A DNA stretch of 64,000 nucleotides from Halocatena marina (GCF_025913575.1 NZ_CP109785.1:930001-994000); one strand, 5' to 3'. Shown: positions 8,678 through 18,399, counted from the stretch's first letter. The notes: generated by a model not told the origin, from the sequence alone. Numbers and translations: made by a program.

Positions 8678-9181
8678 CTATTCGAAGTGCCACCGGGTCG
8701 GGGTGAATGATTCGTCCAAACTGAAGCCGAAGACGGTCGCCATCGCTACTTCGTAGACCGCGTACGGGGGTGGTCCAGCGGTTGGTGCACCGTCTGCGTA
8801 GACTGCGCCGTCACGGACGTCCACTTGCCACCCGTATTTCGTCGCGTACGCGTCAGCCACGTTTTGAAGCATGCCCTCGTCATTCACTTTTCTCGCCGCA
8901 CCTTCGACCACAAAGTGGAAATAATCTGTTTCAGTCGCAATACTGCAGTGCGAATCGATGACCAGATTCTTACTCTTTCGCGTAGTTGGCCCCGCAGAGA
9001 AGTACAGTGAATTTGCCGTCAAAACAGCCAACAGTGGTCGTGTATGCGGACGCTTGTCTGGACGATTCGTTGTTAGCCAGTAGTAGTCTGATTCTGCGAG
9101 CTGCTGGCGCGCTTTTTTCCACGGAGTAGTAGCTGTTGTGTCTCCAAGCGGCTGTACGTCTGTTGGTTTTTGATCAGTCAT
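8678..9181 (-). CDS. pyridoxamine 5'-phosphate oxidase-like flavin-binding protein
   Basis: This 167-residue protein has the split-barrel FMN/F420-binding fold. It begins MTDQKPTDVQPLGDTTATTP. The segment DYYWLTTNRPDKRPHTRPLLAVL near residues 32-54 matches the PNPOx-like beta-1/beta-2 region, where Arg and His contact the cofactor phosphate. LYFSAGPTTRKSKNL and HFVVEGAARKVND continue the barrel. TRWHFE ends the protein, as in many family members. It probably reduces a small molecule with a flavin or F420. The substrate cannot be told. It stands alone, with about 150 bp before and 220 bp after. Confidence 0.8.
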   Translation of the reverse strand: MTDQKPTDVQPLGDTTATTPWKKARQQLAESDYYWLTTNRPDKRPHTRPLLAVLTANSLYFSAGPTTRKSKNLVIDSHCSIATETDYFHFVVEGAARKVNDEGMLQNVADAYATKYGWQVDVRDGAVYADGAPTAGPPPYAVYEVAMATVFGFSLDESFTPTRWHFE

Positions 9182-9401
9182 GGATGAGTAGTGGAATCAC
9201 AGCGGTCATGAACCCGTCTGAGCATACCAGAACGAGCTATCAGTGATACGATGGTTCTACCGTGCTCAGGAGTTCTACGATTGTTACAGAGATAAGCGAG
9301 TCGGTGCTGAAATCATGATACGGTAGAGACGGCGGAGGCTTCGTCTGTATTCTCTCCTCGCTCACTACTCGCTGTCAGGTTCGTTCGATGTCGCTTTTCC
9401 G

Positions 9402-9878
9402 TCATATCTTCAACTTTTGTTTTTTGATTACACGAATATCCGTGATTCGTGCCTCTGGGTACTGTCCGTCGTCATCTTTCTCGACTGCCTTCACCATGTC
9501 CCAGACGACGTTCAATCCGGTCGTTACTCCTGTGAGTGCTTCCATCTCACAGCCAGTTTTACCGATCGTTTCGACGCCCACTTCGAGCGTCACTCGGTCG
9601 TTTTTCACGGTGAAATCCGTATCAATGTTCGTAATCGGTATCTGATGACACATCGGGATCGATTCCCATGTGTGCTTGACCGCCTGCACGGCTCCGACGC
9701 GGGCTGTCGCAAGCACGTTTCCTTTCCCGATCTCGTCCTCTTGAATGGCATCGATTGTAGATTTTTGAAGGAGAATATCCCCGGATGCGACCGCTCGACG
9801 CTTGGAGTCTGGCTTTTCGCCCACATCGACCATCTGGACCGATTGGTCCTCATCGGTGTGGGTCAGGTCGTCGCTCAC
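9402..9878 (-). CDS. moaC: cyclic pyranopterin monophosphate synthase MoaC
   Basis: This 158-residue enzyme of molybdopterin biosynthesis converts the MoaA product to cyclic pyranopterin monophosphate. It begins MSDDLTHTDEDQSVQMVDVG. VQMVDVGEKPDSKRRAVASG at the N-terminus, PMCHQIPITNID near residue 75 (the family's CHPLPL-type loop) and ALTGVTTGLNVVWDMVKAVEKD (active-site helix) are all present. The ATG overlaps the stop of the upstream nnr gene by 4 bp (ATGA), so the two are translationally coupled. No other molybdopterin genes are in the window. Confidence 0.95.
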   Translation of the reverse strand: MSDDLTHTDEDQSVQMVDVGEKPDSKRRAVASGDILLQKSTIDAIQEDEIGKGNVLATARVGAVQAVKHTWESIPMCHQIPITNIDTDFTVKNDRVTLEVGVETIGKTGCEMEALTGVTTGLNVVWDMVKAVEKDDDGQYPEARITDIRVIKKQKLKI

Positions 9879-11296
9879 GACTGAATCACCTCCGGTAGAT
9901 GATCGATGAGATCTCGGGGGGAGATTGATGCTCGCCCATCGGCAGCGAGCTCGCCCGCCTTCCCGTTGACATACGCTCCAAGTGCTGCTGCATCGATCGG
10001 TTCGAGAATAGCCGCGAACGCGCCTGTTGCCCCCGCGAGTACGTCGCCCGTCCCACCAACAGTCATTGCCGGTGTTCCGGTCCGATTAACTCGCGTTCGA
10101 TCGCCGTCAGAGAGCACGTCGTACTTCCCTTTCAGGAGAATCGTTGCATCGAGCTCATCAGCAAGCGTCTCTACATCGTCCATCCGTTCGCGCCAGTCGT
10201 CACTCGGGTCACCACCCATACGTCGGAATTCGCCCGCGTGAGGAGTACAGACGAGCGTAGCGTCGGTCTCGGAGACGACACCGAGGGGATCAGCGTCGAC
10301 AACGCAGGTTCCATCGAATTCGGAGAGAAATGCACTAGCCGCAACGAGCGTGTCCTCGTGTGCGCCAAGCCCTGGACCAAGAACGACGGCGTCCTGTTCG
10401 GCAGCGATATCGAGCAACTGATCGACGTGATCGGATGCCAGTCGATCGCCGTCCACTGGCATCGTAATGAGTCCCTCGTGGTAGCTCTGTACGGTTGCAG
10501 CGACCGATTCTGGACAGGCAACGCGGACGAGGTCGGCACCGGCACTCAGTGCAGCCTGCGCAGAAAGCGCCGGTGCCCCGGTGTATGGTCCACCACCGAT
10601 GACGAGCACCGTACCGTTGTCCCCTTTGTGGCTGTCCGGATCCCGACTGAGTCGGAGAAGATCCCCCTGCTCGACGATCGTGTCGGCCATCGATGGAATA
10701 CCAATATCAGCGACCGTCACAGGAACATCGATCGAAGCGAGACCGGGCTTCATATCGTGAAACGTGACTACATGATCTGCCTCGATCGCGACGTTCGCTG
10801 CCTCACCAGTGTCTGCGTCGATTCCGGAGGGGACATCGACTGCGACGGTCGTCGCTTCGCTCGCGTTGATCGTCTCGATAGCACTACGCTCTGGCTCCCG
10901 AGGCGCCCCTCGTACTCCTGTTCCGAGCATCGCGTCGACGATGACATCCGGTGAATCAAGATCGAAATCTTGCGAGTCACGCACCTCACGAGCGTCGTAT
11001 TCGCCCTGTTCGAGTGCGTCCCAGTTTTCTCGTGTGATCGCTGTGCTGATCGTCTCCTCGCGCCCGAGCAAAAAAATCGTCAGCTCGTATTCACTGTCGA
11101 GAAACCGTGCGGTTACGAAACTATCGCCACCATTGTTCCCACGTCCCGCGACGATCGCTATACGTGCGCCCGGTTCAGCGAGCTCTTTGACTGTCCGAGC
11201 AACGGCGCTCCCACTGGATTCCATCAACTGTTTTTGTGGGACACCGAGTGCGGCCGCATTCTCATCGACTACGGCCATTTCCTCGATTGAAATCAT
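9875..11296 (-). CDS. nnr: bifunctional NAD(P)H-hydrate epimerase / ADP-dependent dehydratase
   Basis: This 473-residue fusion repairs hydrated NADH and NADPH. The N-terminal YjeF_N epimerase domain (about 1-215) has IVAGRGNNGGDSFVTARFL and VIVDAMLGTGVRG. The C-terminal ribokinase-like dehydratase domain (about 225-470) has VLVIGGGPYTGAPALSAQAA, ADPLG, CTPHAGEFRRM and the catalytic MTVGGTGDVLAG. The length equals that of full-length bacterial and archaeal Nnr. The gene overlaps moaC by 4 bp downstream and lies 47 bp from acylphosphatase upstream. All three run the same way and are probably cotranscribed. The link to MoaC is a co-occurrence and implies no shared reaction. Confidence 0.95.
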   Translation of the reverse strand: MISIEEMAVVDENAAALGVPQKQLMESSGSAVARTVKELAEPGARIAIVAGRGNNGGDSFVTARFLDSEYELTIFLLGREETISTAITRENWDALEQGEYDAREVRDSQDFDLDSPDVIVDAMLGTGVRGAPREPERSAIETINASEATTVAVDVPSGIDADTGEAANVAIEADHVVTFHDMKPGLASIDVPVTVADIGIPSMADTIVEQGDLLRLSRDPDSHKGDNGTVLVIGGGPYTGAPALSAQAALSAGADLVRVACPESVAATVQSYHEGLITMPVDGDRLASDHVDQLLDIAAEQDAVVLGPGLGAHEDTLVAASAFLSEFDGTCVVDADPLGVVSETDATLVCTPHAGEFRRMGGDPSDDWRERMDDVETLADELDATILLKGKYDVLSDGDRTRVNRTGTPAMTVGGTGDVLAGATGAFAAILEPIDAAALGAYVNGKAGELAADGRASISPRDLIDHLPEVIQS

Positions 11297-11343
11297 GGGT
11301 GAACGTTCGTCGGCTCGTCGGTTAAGCGTGCGGGACCGCCCTC

Positions 11344-11622
11344 TCAGCGCCGTACCTGAAATTCTTGTGCTCCTTTTGGGTCACTGAATTCCGTTTCAAC
11401 GCGTTCCACGTCAGCCTGCGGACTCCCCGTGTGACACCACTCGATCATCGCCTCGACAGCGTCCGGCGGCCCCTCAAAGACGGCCTCTACACGTCCGTCT
11501 TCGAGATTCTTCACCCAACCATCGACACCCTGCTCTTGTGCCTTCTCGCGTGTCGTTGCGCGGTAGAACACTCCCTGTACATTCCCTGAGACGAAGACGT
11601 GTGCGCGTGTTCGATCGGACAT
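11344..11622 (-). CDS. acyP: acylphosphatase
   Basis: This 92-residue protein hydrolyses acyl phosphates. It begins [20 protein letters not shown]. The signature [20 protein letters not shown] carries the phosphate-binding Arg, and [20 protein letters not shown] carries the catalytic Asn. The ferredoxin-like alpha/beta fold and length are typical. It lies upstream of nnr on the same strand with a short gap. A housekeeping role in the cytosol is likely. Confidence 0.93.
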   Translation of the reverse strand: MSDRTRAHVFVSGNVQGVFYRATTREKAQEQGVDGWVKNLEDGRVEAVFEGPPDAVEAMIEWCHTGSPQADVERVETEFSDPKGAQEFQVRR

Positions 11623-11707
11623 ATCACAGTCCTCTATCGGCGCGAGCGTAAAATGATCTGGGGCGCAGCGTGCACTGAGCTGTACCTACCACAGCGTGGG
11701 TGTTCGG

Positions 11708-13438
11708 TTACTGGATTGTATACGTCTCGAATCGGCGTGCTGCGTACCGAACCGACCGGTCTGCGACGACGATTGCGATCACGACCGGCCCCCCCAAGCC
11801 GACAAGTTGGATCCACTGCGTCGGGATCGACCCGATCGTTGCTCCGAACGATTGGAACAGCGCGATTCCCGAAGCAACTGGCATCCCAGCAGCCGCCAGT
11901 TGCGTAAGGAAGACGGGAACGAGACCACTAACGAGCAGTCGGAGAGCGGTCCGGACACCAGCTGGTGCGAGCAGTGCGGTGGCTGCTGGGATCGCAAGCC
12001 CAAGCGTGACGAGCGAATGAACCACCACTGCGGTGATGCTGGGAGGGACGACTGTGCGACGCTGTCCGACGCTAATGGCGCTGAATCGAGGAAACCACAG
12101 TCCGACGAGCGGGGCAAGCCGAACGGATAGGAATACCACCGTGATTCCGAGGAGGAGCAGCCCTCCTCGCTCAATCAGCGAATACGGGCTCACAACACCA
12201 GTTGCAAGCGTTAGAACGACTGTTGCCGAAAGCCCAATGACTCGCCCAGGGATTGTGAGTCCGGTAATGAACTGTATTCCTGTGAGTCGCGTCGTGAGCA
12301 CCGTTGGGAGCACTCCTCCAGCATCCCCAAGCGGATTCAAGCCGAACAGCAACCCAGCAGTCCACGGAATGACGATTGCAGCGATGAGGGGTGCCACGAC
12401 GAACAGCAGACCGAATTGGCTGGCGTTGATGAGCACACTGCCAGCGATGAAGATCGGCAGTAACGCGAACGAGATACGGGAGGGGTTTCGCCACGTTCTG
12501 GTGAGCATCACCTGAGCAACGCTCCGCGTTGGCGCATCGAGATCGGACGGATGCCAGAACGAATGCATTGGTGTCTTTCGAGCAGTCGATTTCTTCTCGC
12601 TGCTCGGAGCTATGGGGGCGTCGAACCAGAACGCGCTTGTGATTCGCTCGATCGCGTAGCCGCCCCCAAGCAGGATGATGGCTGTGGTGATGAGCACTCC
12701 CCCCACGCGCATCCACGACTGCGAGATCGCCGTTCCGACGACTGCGAGATCGCCGTACCAGCTGATAGGAAGCCACGCGAGAACGCCACTATCAATGCCC
12801 ATGTCAATAGTGGGGGCATACTGTAACACGGAGTATCCGCCGAAGAACAGGACAATGAGGGAGATTCCGATTGGTGTCTTATAGCGGGCGACGATCCGGG
12901 AACGAGACAGAAGAAAGGCCCCAGCGAAGCCACATGCGTACGCGACAACGACGCTGCTCACCACAAATAACACGACTGCGAGCGGAACAAACACGACACT
13001 CGCTGGTGTTTGGAATGCGTATACGAACAGTCCGCTGATGATGATCGTTGGGGCAGCGAGATACGCTAAGATCCGAAATATCTCGGCAACGACGAGACCA
13101 CTTGCCGCTGTTCGGGCAGAAACGGCCGTGAGCACGACCTCCTCGCTGTCGATTCGGGAGTGTTGTGAAATGACTCGATTACCGACCATGAAGACGTCAA
13201 ACAACCAGTACAATCCAACTGCCCCCCGCATTGAACTGGGAAGCAAAATCGGTCTCGGGATCGATCGCAATGAATTGGCGAAGAGAACCGAGAATCCGAG
13301 CAACATGAGACTCCACACGATGGAGACGCCGCCGAGAAAGAACAAGCGCGCTGTCGATCCTCGAAGCGTGCGCATCGATCGGCGAAACTCGACGACACCG
13401 ATCCGGATGCTCTGTCGTACCCACCGTGTCTCAGCCAT
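11708..13438 (-). CDS. large polytopic membrane protein, ABC-2 permease-like
   Basis: This 576-residue protein has about a dozen hydrophobic segments in two halves, separated by a hydrophilic linker around residues 275-310 (PIAPSSEKKSTARK, then HPSDLDAPTRSVAQVML). The linker and the Arg-rich helix before each membrane half (for example LTRTWRNPSRISFALLPIFI) recall haloarchaeal ABC-2 type permeases of the ABC exporter kind. No ATP-binding partner lies next to it, so its ATPase must be elsewhere, or it is not a true ABC subunit. It begins MAETRWVRQSIRIGVVEFRR. The substrate is unknown. Confidence 0.6.
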   Translation of the reverse strand: MAETRWVRQSIRIGVVEFRRSMRTLRGSTARLFFLGGVSIVWSLMLLGFSVLFANSLRSIPRPILLPSSMRGAVGLYWLFDVFMVGNRVISQHSRIDSEEVVLTAVSARTAASGLVVAEIFRILAYLAAPTIIISGLFVYAFQTPASVVFVPLAVVLFVVSSVVVAYACGFAGAFLLSRSRIVARYKTPIGISLIVLFFGGYSVLQYAPTIDMGIDSGVLAWLPISWYGDLAVVGTAISQSWMRVGGVLITTAIILLGGGYAIERITSAFWFDAPIAPSSEKKSTARKTPMHSFWHPSDLDAPTRSVAQVMLTRTWRNPSRISFALLPIFIAGSVLINASQFGLLFVVAPLIAAIVIPWTAGLLFGLNPLGDAGGVLPTVLTTRLTGIQFITGLTIPGRVIGLSATVVLTLATGVVSPYSLIERGGLLLLGITVVFLSVRLAPLVGLWFPRFSAISVGQRRTVVPPSITAVVVHSLVTLGLAIPAATALLAPAGVRTALRLLVSGLVPVFLTQLAAAGMPVASGIALFQSFGATIGSIPTQWIQLVGLGGPVVIAIVVADRSVRYAARRFETYTIQ

Positions 13439-13691
13439 GGATCATACCTTCCTCGAACGTCCTAACCGGTTCGGTAGCACTGGCTGACAGCGATTCATCG
13501 GAGCGACGACGCTCCACTACTGACGGAAAAGCGTACGCGAAGACCATTCATTCTTCGATTCTGATTACTCACACATCAATGTATCATCTCACATATCGTG
13601 TTTCATGCCGCTTAGAGCGTGTACTATTCGTAATGACAGATGGGTTATGTGCCGAGGTGCTTTGTACGATCGCGCCCAATAGAGATGTGTC

Positions 13692-13988
13692 GTGAGTAAC
13701 GATCCCACAGACATTTCCGGACTTCCCGAGGATCTCGGAATCGGGGAGGACCTCGATCGATCTGAACAGCGCGTCTCGATCCGCGTCGACACTCGTCGCT
13801 ACGGGAAGGCAGTGACTATCGTCGAAGGATTCGACTCATCGTCCGCCGATCTCACGGAGATTGCATCGACACTGAAGCATTCGCTTGCAGTCGGTGGCAC
13901 CGTGACCGACGATCGTATCGAACTGCAGGGCGAGCATGGAGACCGACTGCGGCAGATTCTTCGAGAAGAAGGATTCGAGATTGAATGA
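13692..13988 (+). CDS. SUI1/eIF1-family translation initiation factor
   Basis: This 98-residue protein starts at GTG and begins MSNDPTDISGLPEDLGIGED. The conserved SUI1 core is present: VSIRVDTRRYGKAVTIVEGF, then LTEIASTLKHSLAVGGTV, then IELQGEHGDRLRQILREEGF. This fold is shared with eIF1/aIF1 and bacterial YciH. It binds the small ribosomal subunit and controls start-codon selection. Haloarchaea often carry two copies, and this could be either the main aIF1 or a paralogue. It is monocistronic here. Confidence 0.9.
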   Translation: MSNDPTDISGLPEDLGIGEDLDRSEQRVSIRVDTRRYGKAVTIVEGFDSSSADLTEIASTLKHSLAVGGTVTDDRIELQGEHGDRLRQILREEGFEIE

Positions 13989-14301
13989 AAAACGGCGTGC
14001 GGTCAGCGGATTATCCTGCCTCTGAAGATGCTTTGTCTCGCCATACCATCTTGTGATATTACACAAATACGTCTGTCATTTCACTCATCACACTCCGAAC
14101 TGCCCATCGTCTCGTAGACGGGTGTTCGATGTCGACGATCCCACTCGACTCTCTTTCATTTTTTGATAGTGAGTGGTATGTAGATAACAGATCCATCCTT
14201 GTCGAATCGCGTATGATTCTAATAGTGAGGTGAGTGGGTGGAATAAAAGAGGTCTTTAACGCAAAGGTAGCTATGATAACCGCCACAATAAACAACCTCG
14301 T
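13989..14301. other. intergenic stretch
   Basis: No gene is supported here. It must hold the promoter of the lipoprotein at 14302. I see no clear TATA box at leaderless distance, so that transcript may have a leader. Confidence 0.5.
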
Positions 14302-14946
14302 ATGATGAGACGCAGAACGTTTCTCGGAGCAGTCAGCTTTGCTGTCACAACACTCTCTGGCTGTCTCTCTCTGACGAAGAGTGATGAAGAGTCGTCATCT
14401 ACCAGCTTGTCTCGATCTAAGAATAATACGACATCAGATAGTTCTGTCGAACGTAATTCAACAAACACCACATCCACCAAGGCGTCCCCTGCTCCTCCGA
14501 CAGCTACGACGGACACGAACGATTCCACCGAACAGATCGCTAACGGTGAACGGAGAGAACTCACGATCGGTGACGAAGCATCGTCTCACAATCAGTCACG
14601 ATCGTCGTACAGGGTAACGCTCTCGAATCCGACCGATACCGCATGGACGACAACGCTCATTATCCGAATGTCTCCTTCATCAAAGGAGAGCAGCCCTACC
14701 GATATGACTCGCCTCAAAGAGACGTACAACCTCGACGCAGAGGCTTCGGTCGATATTTCTCTTATCGATCCCGAGCAGTACACTATCGTCGCGACGATCC
14801 CTAAAGCAGGAGCGTCGGCGACGGCCGATGTCACGCCCGCACAATCTGGTTGCCAACACTCTTCGACGAAAATCACAGTTCAGGAAGGTGGATCGCTCAA
14901 CGTACAGACCGTATCGAAGCAAGTACCCTGTTCAATTGATAAGTAG
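14302..14946 (+). CDS. secreted lipoprotein, hypothetical
   Basis: This 214-residue protein begins MMRRRTFLGAVSFAVTTLSG followed by Cys21. The RRRTFLG run is a Tat-type twin-arginine motif, and LSGC is a lipobox, so the mature protein is probably a lipid-anchored surface protein. Residues 25-85 are a Ser/Thr-rich linker. The C-terminal half (SYRVTLSNPTDTAWTTTLII, then TIVATIPKAGASATADVTP) looks like an immunoglobulin-like beta sandwich. Start codons at 14302 and 14305 are equally possible. It is not part of the sugar operon, which runs the other way. The function is unknown. Confidence 0.7.
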   Translation: MMRRRTFLGAVSFAVTTLSGCLSLTKSDEESSSTSLSRSKNNTTSDSSVERNSTNTTSTKASPAPPTATTDTNDSTEQIANGERRELTIGDEASSHNQSRSSYRVTLSNPTDTAWTTTLIIRMSPSSKESSPTDMTRLKETYNLDAEASVDISLIDPEQYTIVATIPKAGASATADVTPAQSGCQHSSTKITVQEGGSLNVQTVSKQVPCSIDK

Positions 14947-15033
14947 TCGTAGTGTGTTGTTCTCTGAATTCAGTTCGGATCCAGACCAAGAGACACGACT
15001 GTTTGATGATCGAAAGCGTTGAATCTCAGACTG

Positions 15034-16119
15034 CTATCCTTCCATCCCACTGAAGGAGAGACCGCCTTCGATATAGCGTTGTGCCACCAAATACACGAGC
15101 ATGATCGGTGTCGCAAACGTGAGCGCGAATGCCGAAAAGCGCGCCCACGGGATGGAGTACTCGCTAACGAGCGAGAACAGCCCAACGGGGAGCGTATAGT
15201 TCTCTGTGCCGAGCAGCGTCTGAGCGACGACGAACTCTGTCCATCCAGTGAGGAACGTGAAGATGAACACCGTTGCGAGTCCAGCAGCCGACAGCGGTAG
15301 AATGACCTCGACGACGATTCGCCACGGCGGCGCACCGTCAACGACTGCTGCCTCTTCGTACGCCACCGGGATGCCATCCATATACGTCTTCAACAACCAC
15401 GTGTTGAACGGGACTGCCGTCGCCGCGTAGTAGACCGACAGTGCAAGCTTGCTGTCGTTGATGCCGAGCTGCACGTAGACAGCGTACAAACCGATCAACA
15501 ACGCGATACCGAGCCCACCGCCGACTTGTGTCAGTAACACGTACAAGAACAGTATCTTCCGACGGAAGATGAACGTCTTGCGCGAGAGTGCGTACGCTGC
15601 TGGCACAACGAGGCACATGGCGATGATCACGGTCGGGATCGCAACCGTGATGCTGTTCCACAGGAAGTGTTTGAAGTTAGACGGATTTTCGACACCGTAG
15701 TGAGCAGCATCGAGTATGACGAACGACGGTGTGTTGAATACGACCGCAAGATTAGTGAGCGGGATGTTCACCGAGATGGTGTACGCCGGGATGATGAGAT
15801 CTCCGATCACCCAGACGAACGCCTGAAGCGTCGGATCGTCCGGAACAAGGGTGAGTCCTCCCGAGGAATAGATCGACCCACCAGAACTGGACAGTGCGGC
15901 CATGAGAATCCAGTAGATCGGGAACAGTAGCGCCAACACCAACACGAGCGCGCCCGTCGTTGCTATAAGCGTCCGCAGTGGATCGATGGGCGAACGCTCA
16001 CCCCGCCTGATGGCAGCGATCGTGTATCTGACGCTCCGACCCGTATCGATCGTCGAATACGCGATTGCCGCCGTGTTTGTTTTCACCGCTCGACCGGCGT
16101 TTCGAAGAAGGCGCATCAT
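15034..16119 (-). CDS. sugar ABC transporter permease, MalG type
   Basis: This 361-residue inner-membrane subunit of a carbohydrate ABC importer has about six membrane segments. The EAA loop reads AYEEAAVVDGAPPWRIVVEV and contacts the ATPase. An unusually long N-terminal region (about 40 residues) precedes the first helix. The start at 16119 (ATGATG) overlaps the stop of the MalF-type gene, so translation is coupled. It belongs to the operon binding protein-MalF-MalG. The nearby glucoamylase and alpha-amylase point to maltose or maltodextrin. The substrate is inferred from this context only. Confidence 0.88.
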   Translation of the reverse strand: MMRLLRNAGRAVKTNTAAIAYSTIDTGRSVRYTIAAIRRGERSPIDPLRTLIATTGALVLVLALLFPIYWILMAALSSSGGSIYSSGGLTLVPDDPTLQAFVWVIGDLIIPAYTISVNIPLTNLAVVFNTPSFVILDAAHYGVENPSNFKHFLWNSITVAIPTVIIAMCLVVPAAYALSRKTFIFRRKILFLYVLLTQVGGGLGIALLIGLYAVYVQLGINDSKLALSVYYAATAVPFNTWLLKTYMDGIPVAYEEAAVVDGAPPWRIVVEVILPLSAAGLATVFIFTFLTGWTEFVVAQTLLGTENYTLPVGLFSLVSEYSIPWARFSAFALTFATPIMLVYLVAQRYIEGGLSFSGMEG

Positions 16120-17078
16120 TCTGAGACACCCTCGGCGAGCCGTCCGCGCTTGACGTTCAGCCACATGAACGCGCCGATGAAAACGACTGCAATGAGGCTG
16201 ATTGCCGCACCGCGTCCGTATTTCGAGAACGAGAACGCCTCACGGTAGCCGTACACAACGATTAGTTCGTTCGCTCGAGCAGGACCACCCTGATTGAACA
16301 CATACGGGATGAGAAACTGCTGGAACGACGCTGCAGCTGTCAGAATCGACGCGAACAGCACTGGTCGTTTGATCGACGGCAGTGTGATGTGCAGAAACCG
16401 CGCGAAATAGCTCGCACCGTCAACCTTCGCCGCTTCGTGCAGTTCTTCAGGGACATCCTGCAGAGCGCTCACAGTGATGATGACCATGAACGGGTAGGCG
16501 AGCCACGCCTCCGTGACGTTGTACGCGAAAAAGGCCGTCCATCGCTGAGACAACCACGAGATGGATTCGCTACCGAACGTCCCAAGAAGCTGATTGGCGA
16601 GACCGAACTGAGCGGAACTGAAGATCCCGCGCCACACCGTGATCGTGAAGATCGCGGGAAGTCCCATCGGGAGAATGATGAACGACCGCATGACTCGTTT
16701 GCCGCGCACGCGGTCATTAGTCAACACTAGCGCGATACCGATACTCAGTCCGATCTTCAGCGTGACACTCGTGGCGACAAACAGCCACGTGACACCGAAC
16801 GAGTTCCAGAACATGGGATCGGAGAGAACGAGGATGTAGTTCTCGATCCCGACGATACTCGCCTCTCCGAACGTGAGGACCGAGAGAATGCCATCGCCAG
16901 CGTAGAGAGTCGTCGGATCAGCGTTTGTGAACGAAATCCCGACGAGATACACCACTGGAAACAACATGAACGCCGCAAACACGAACAGTCCTGGCAGAAC
17001 GAACAGCAAGGAAACGTCTCGCTCGTCGAGAAACGGGACCTCCCCTATTCGGCGTGCAGCGCGTGAAAGCGTACTCAT
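16116..17078 (-). CDS. sugar ABC transporter permease, MalF type
   Basis: This 320-residue polytopic permease begins MSTLSRAARRIGEVPFLDER. It has six hydrophobic segments and an EAA motif, EELHEAAKVDGASYFARFLH, near residue 215. The first helix is LLFVLPGLFVFAAFMLFPVV. It partners the MalG-type subunit encoded immediately downstream. The ATG at 17078 lies 8 bp after the stop of the binding-protein gene. An in-frame upstream codon at 17096 would overlap that gene and is less likely. Substrate preference is inferred from the surrounding amylolytic genes. Confidence 0.88.
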   Translation of the reverse strand: MSTLSRAARRIGEVPFLDERDVSLLFVLPGLFVFAAFMLFPVVYLVGISFTNADPTTLYAGDGILSVLTFGEASIVGIENYILVLSDPMFWNSFGVTWLFVATSVTLKIGLSIGIALVLTNDRVRGKRVMRSFIILPMGLPAIFTITVWRGIFSSAQFGLANQLLGTFGSESISWLSQRWTAFFAYNVTEAWLAYPFMVIITVSALQDVPEELHEAAKVDGASYFARFLHITLPSIKRPVLFASILTAAASFQQFLIPYVFNQGGPARANELIVVYGYREAFSFSKYGRGAAISLIAVVFIGAFMWLNVKRGRLAEGVSE

Positions 17079-17086
17079 ACTGGGAA

Positions 17087-18358
17087 CTACTTCCAATTAC
17101 TACGGATCGTCTTCGCAGCTTGATCCAACGCTGCCTTCGCATTGGCATCCCCATTGAACGCTTTGATGAGCGCGGGTTCCATCGCCGACCAGACCTCGTT
17201 CATCTTCGGATGAGTCGGCATCGGTGTTCCCTGCTTGACTGTTTGTGAGAACGCCTGGACAGCGTTCGGAAGCTTATCACTCCCGACCAGATCTGCGAGA
17301 ACCGGGATGGATCCCTGTTCCTTTGCGAGTGTGAGGATATGATCTTCGTTCGTAACGTACCACTCGACGAACGAACGCGCGGCTGCGGCATCAGCAGTGT
17401 CTTTTTCCATGCCTTTCGAGAAATACCACATGTTGATACCAGTGTAGGGTGTGGCCGTCCCGCCGTTTGGTGTCGGGAGGCGCGTGACCTCGTAGTTCAC
17501 ACCTTTCTCGTTGAGCGTCGAGAGATACCACGGGCCATTGATGGCGAACGCGGCGTTACCCTCGGCGAAAACGGCGGCTTGTGGTTCGTACGTCGGATCG
17601 TTGGCCATGTACGGTTTGAAGTTCTTGAGTGCGAATTCGAGACCCTGAACGGTCTTTGGACGATTGACACCGAGCATCGGATCCTTGCTCGAATCAAAGT
17701 AGTAGCCGCCGAACGCTTGGAGCCACGCGCTGGTGAAGTACGGGTCGAACGGATAACTCAACCCGTACTTGTCGTTGCCTGGATCGTGGTGCTCTTTCAT
17801 CGTTGAGACCATATCGGCGACCGTTTTCGGTGGCTTGTCCACGATATCGGTGTTGTAGATCAGCGTCACCGTCTCGGCCGCGTGTGGAAGCCCGACGACG
17901 TTGTCCTCGAACTGAATGGCCTCGGCAGCCGCACTCGTAAACACATCGAGGTTCACATCAAGCTGATCGCTCTGGTCGACAACGAAATCACGCTGAACGT
18001 AGTCACCCACCCAATCGTGTGCCCACTCGAAGATTTGAGGACCCTGCCCCGCAGGAATCGCGCTGTTCGTTTTCTTTTCTAAATCAGAGATGTCGGCCCC
18101 TTTGATCGTGTGTTGGGATTGACCGTTGAACGCCTCGATAACGCTTTTTCGCGCCGAAATCTCTGACTCCGAAAGTGAGTACCACGCTTTCGCCGACCCG
18201 GCAGGGCCGTTATCACCTGTTTTCGTTCCGGACTGGGTGCCACCTCCGTCACCGTCAGTTCCGGAATCCTGTTGTTGTACGTCGAGACAGCCCGCAAACG
18301 CCGCAATAGCGCTCGCACCACCGATGTGCTTCAACACGTCTCTGCGATTCATTGTCAT
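17087..18358 (-). CDS. extracellular solute-binding lipoprotein of a maltodextrin-type ABC importer
   Basis: This 423-residue protein begins MTMNRRDVLKHIGGASAIAA. It has a twin-arginine motif (NRRDVLK) and a lipobox ending in Cys24, so it is probably exported by Tat and lipid-anchored. A Gly/Asp-rich linker (residues 28-50) follows. The body is a family-1 binding protein, with KAWYSLSESEISARKSVIEA, AFAINGPWYLSTL, and TPYTGINMWYFSKGMEKDTA. It captures sugars for the two permeases downstream. The gene is first in the operon and diverges from the ATPase gene at 18593. A TATA-like GGATTTAAG sits about 33 bp upstream. Confidence 0.9.
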   Translation of the reverse strand: MTMNRRDVLKHIGGASAIAAFAGCLDVQQQDSGTDGDGGGTQSGTKTGDNGPAGSAKAWYSLSESEISARKSVIEAFNGQSQHTIKGADISDLEKKTNSAIPAGQGPQIFEWAHDWVGDYVQRDFVVDQSDQLDVNLDVFTSAAAEAIQFEDNVVGLPHAAETVTLIYNTDIVDKPPKTVADMVSTMKEHHDPGNDKYGLSYPFDPYFTSAWLQAFGGYYFDSSKDPMLGVNRPKTVQGLEFALKNFKPYMANDPTYEPQAAVFAEGNAAFAINGPWYLSTLNEKGVNYEVTRLPTPNGGTATPYTGINMWYFSKGMEKDTADAAAARSFVEWYVTNEDHILTLAKEQGSIPVLADLVGSDKLPNAVQAFSQTVKQGTPMPTHPKMNEVWSAMEPALIKAFNGDANAKAALDQAAKTIRSNWK

Positions 18359-18379
18359 GCGTGAATATTAGATGAAACA

Positions 18380-18390
18380 GTTTTTCACAC
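18380..18390. promoter_or_regulatory. candidate operator word in the sugar operon promoter
   Basis: The 11-mer GTTTTTCACAC lies between the binding-protein start and its TATA-like element at 18391-18399. The same 11-mer recurs at 21775-21785, between the divergent glucoamylase and alpha-amylase genes. Sharing by two promoters of one pathway suggests a common regulator. A related 10-mer at 34619-34628 is outside the locus. Confidence 0.35.
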
Positions 18391-18399
18391 CTTAAATCC
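18391..18399 (-). promoter_or_regulatory. TATA-like box for the binding-protein operon
   Basis: On the minus strand the sequence reads GGATTTAAG. It is centred about 37 bp before the ATG at 18358. This spacing suits a very short leader. Confidence 0.45.

Noticed and set aside
10238..10954. Plus-strand frame (238 codons) opposite nnr
   Set aside because: Antisense to the conserved Nnr domains, with no recognisable motifs.
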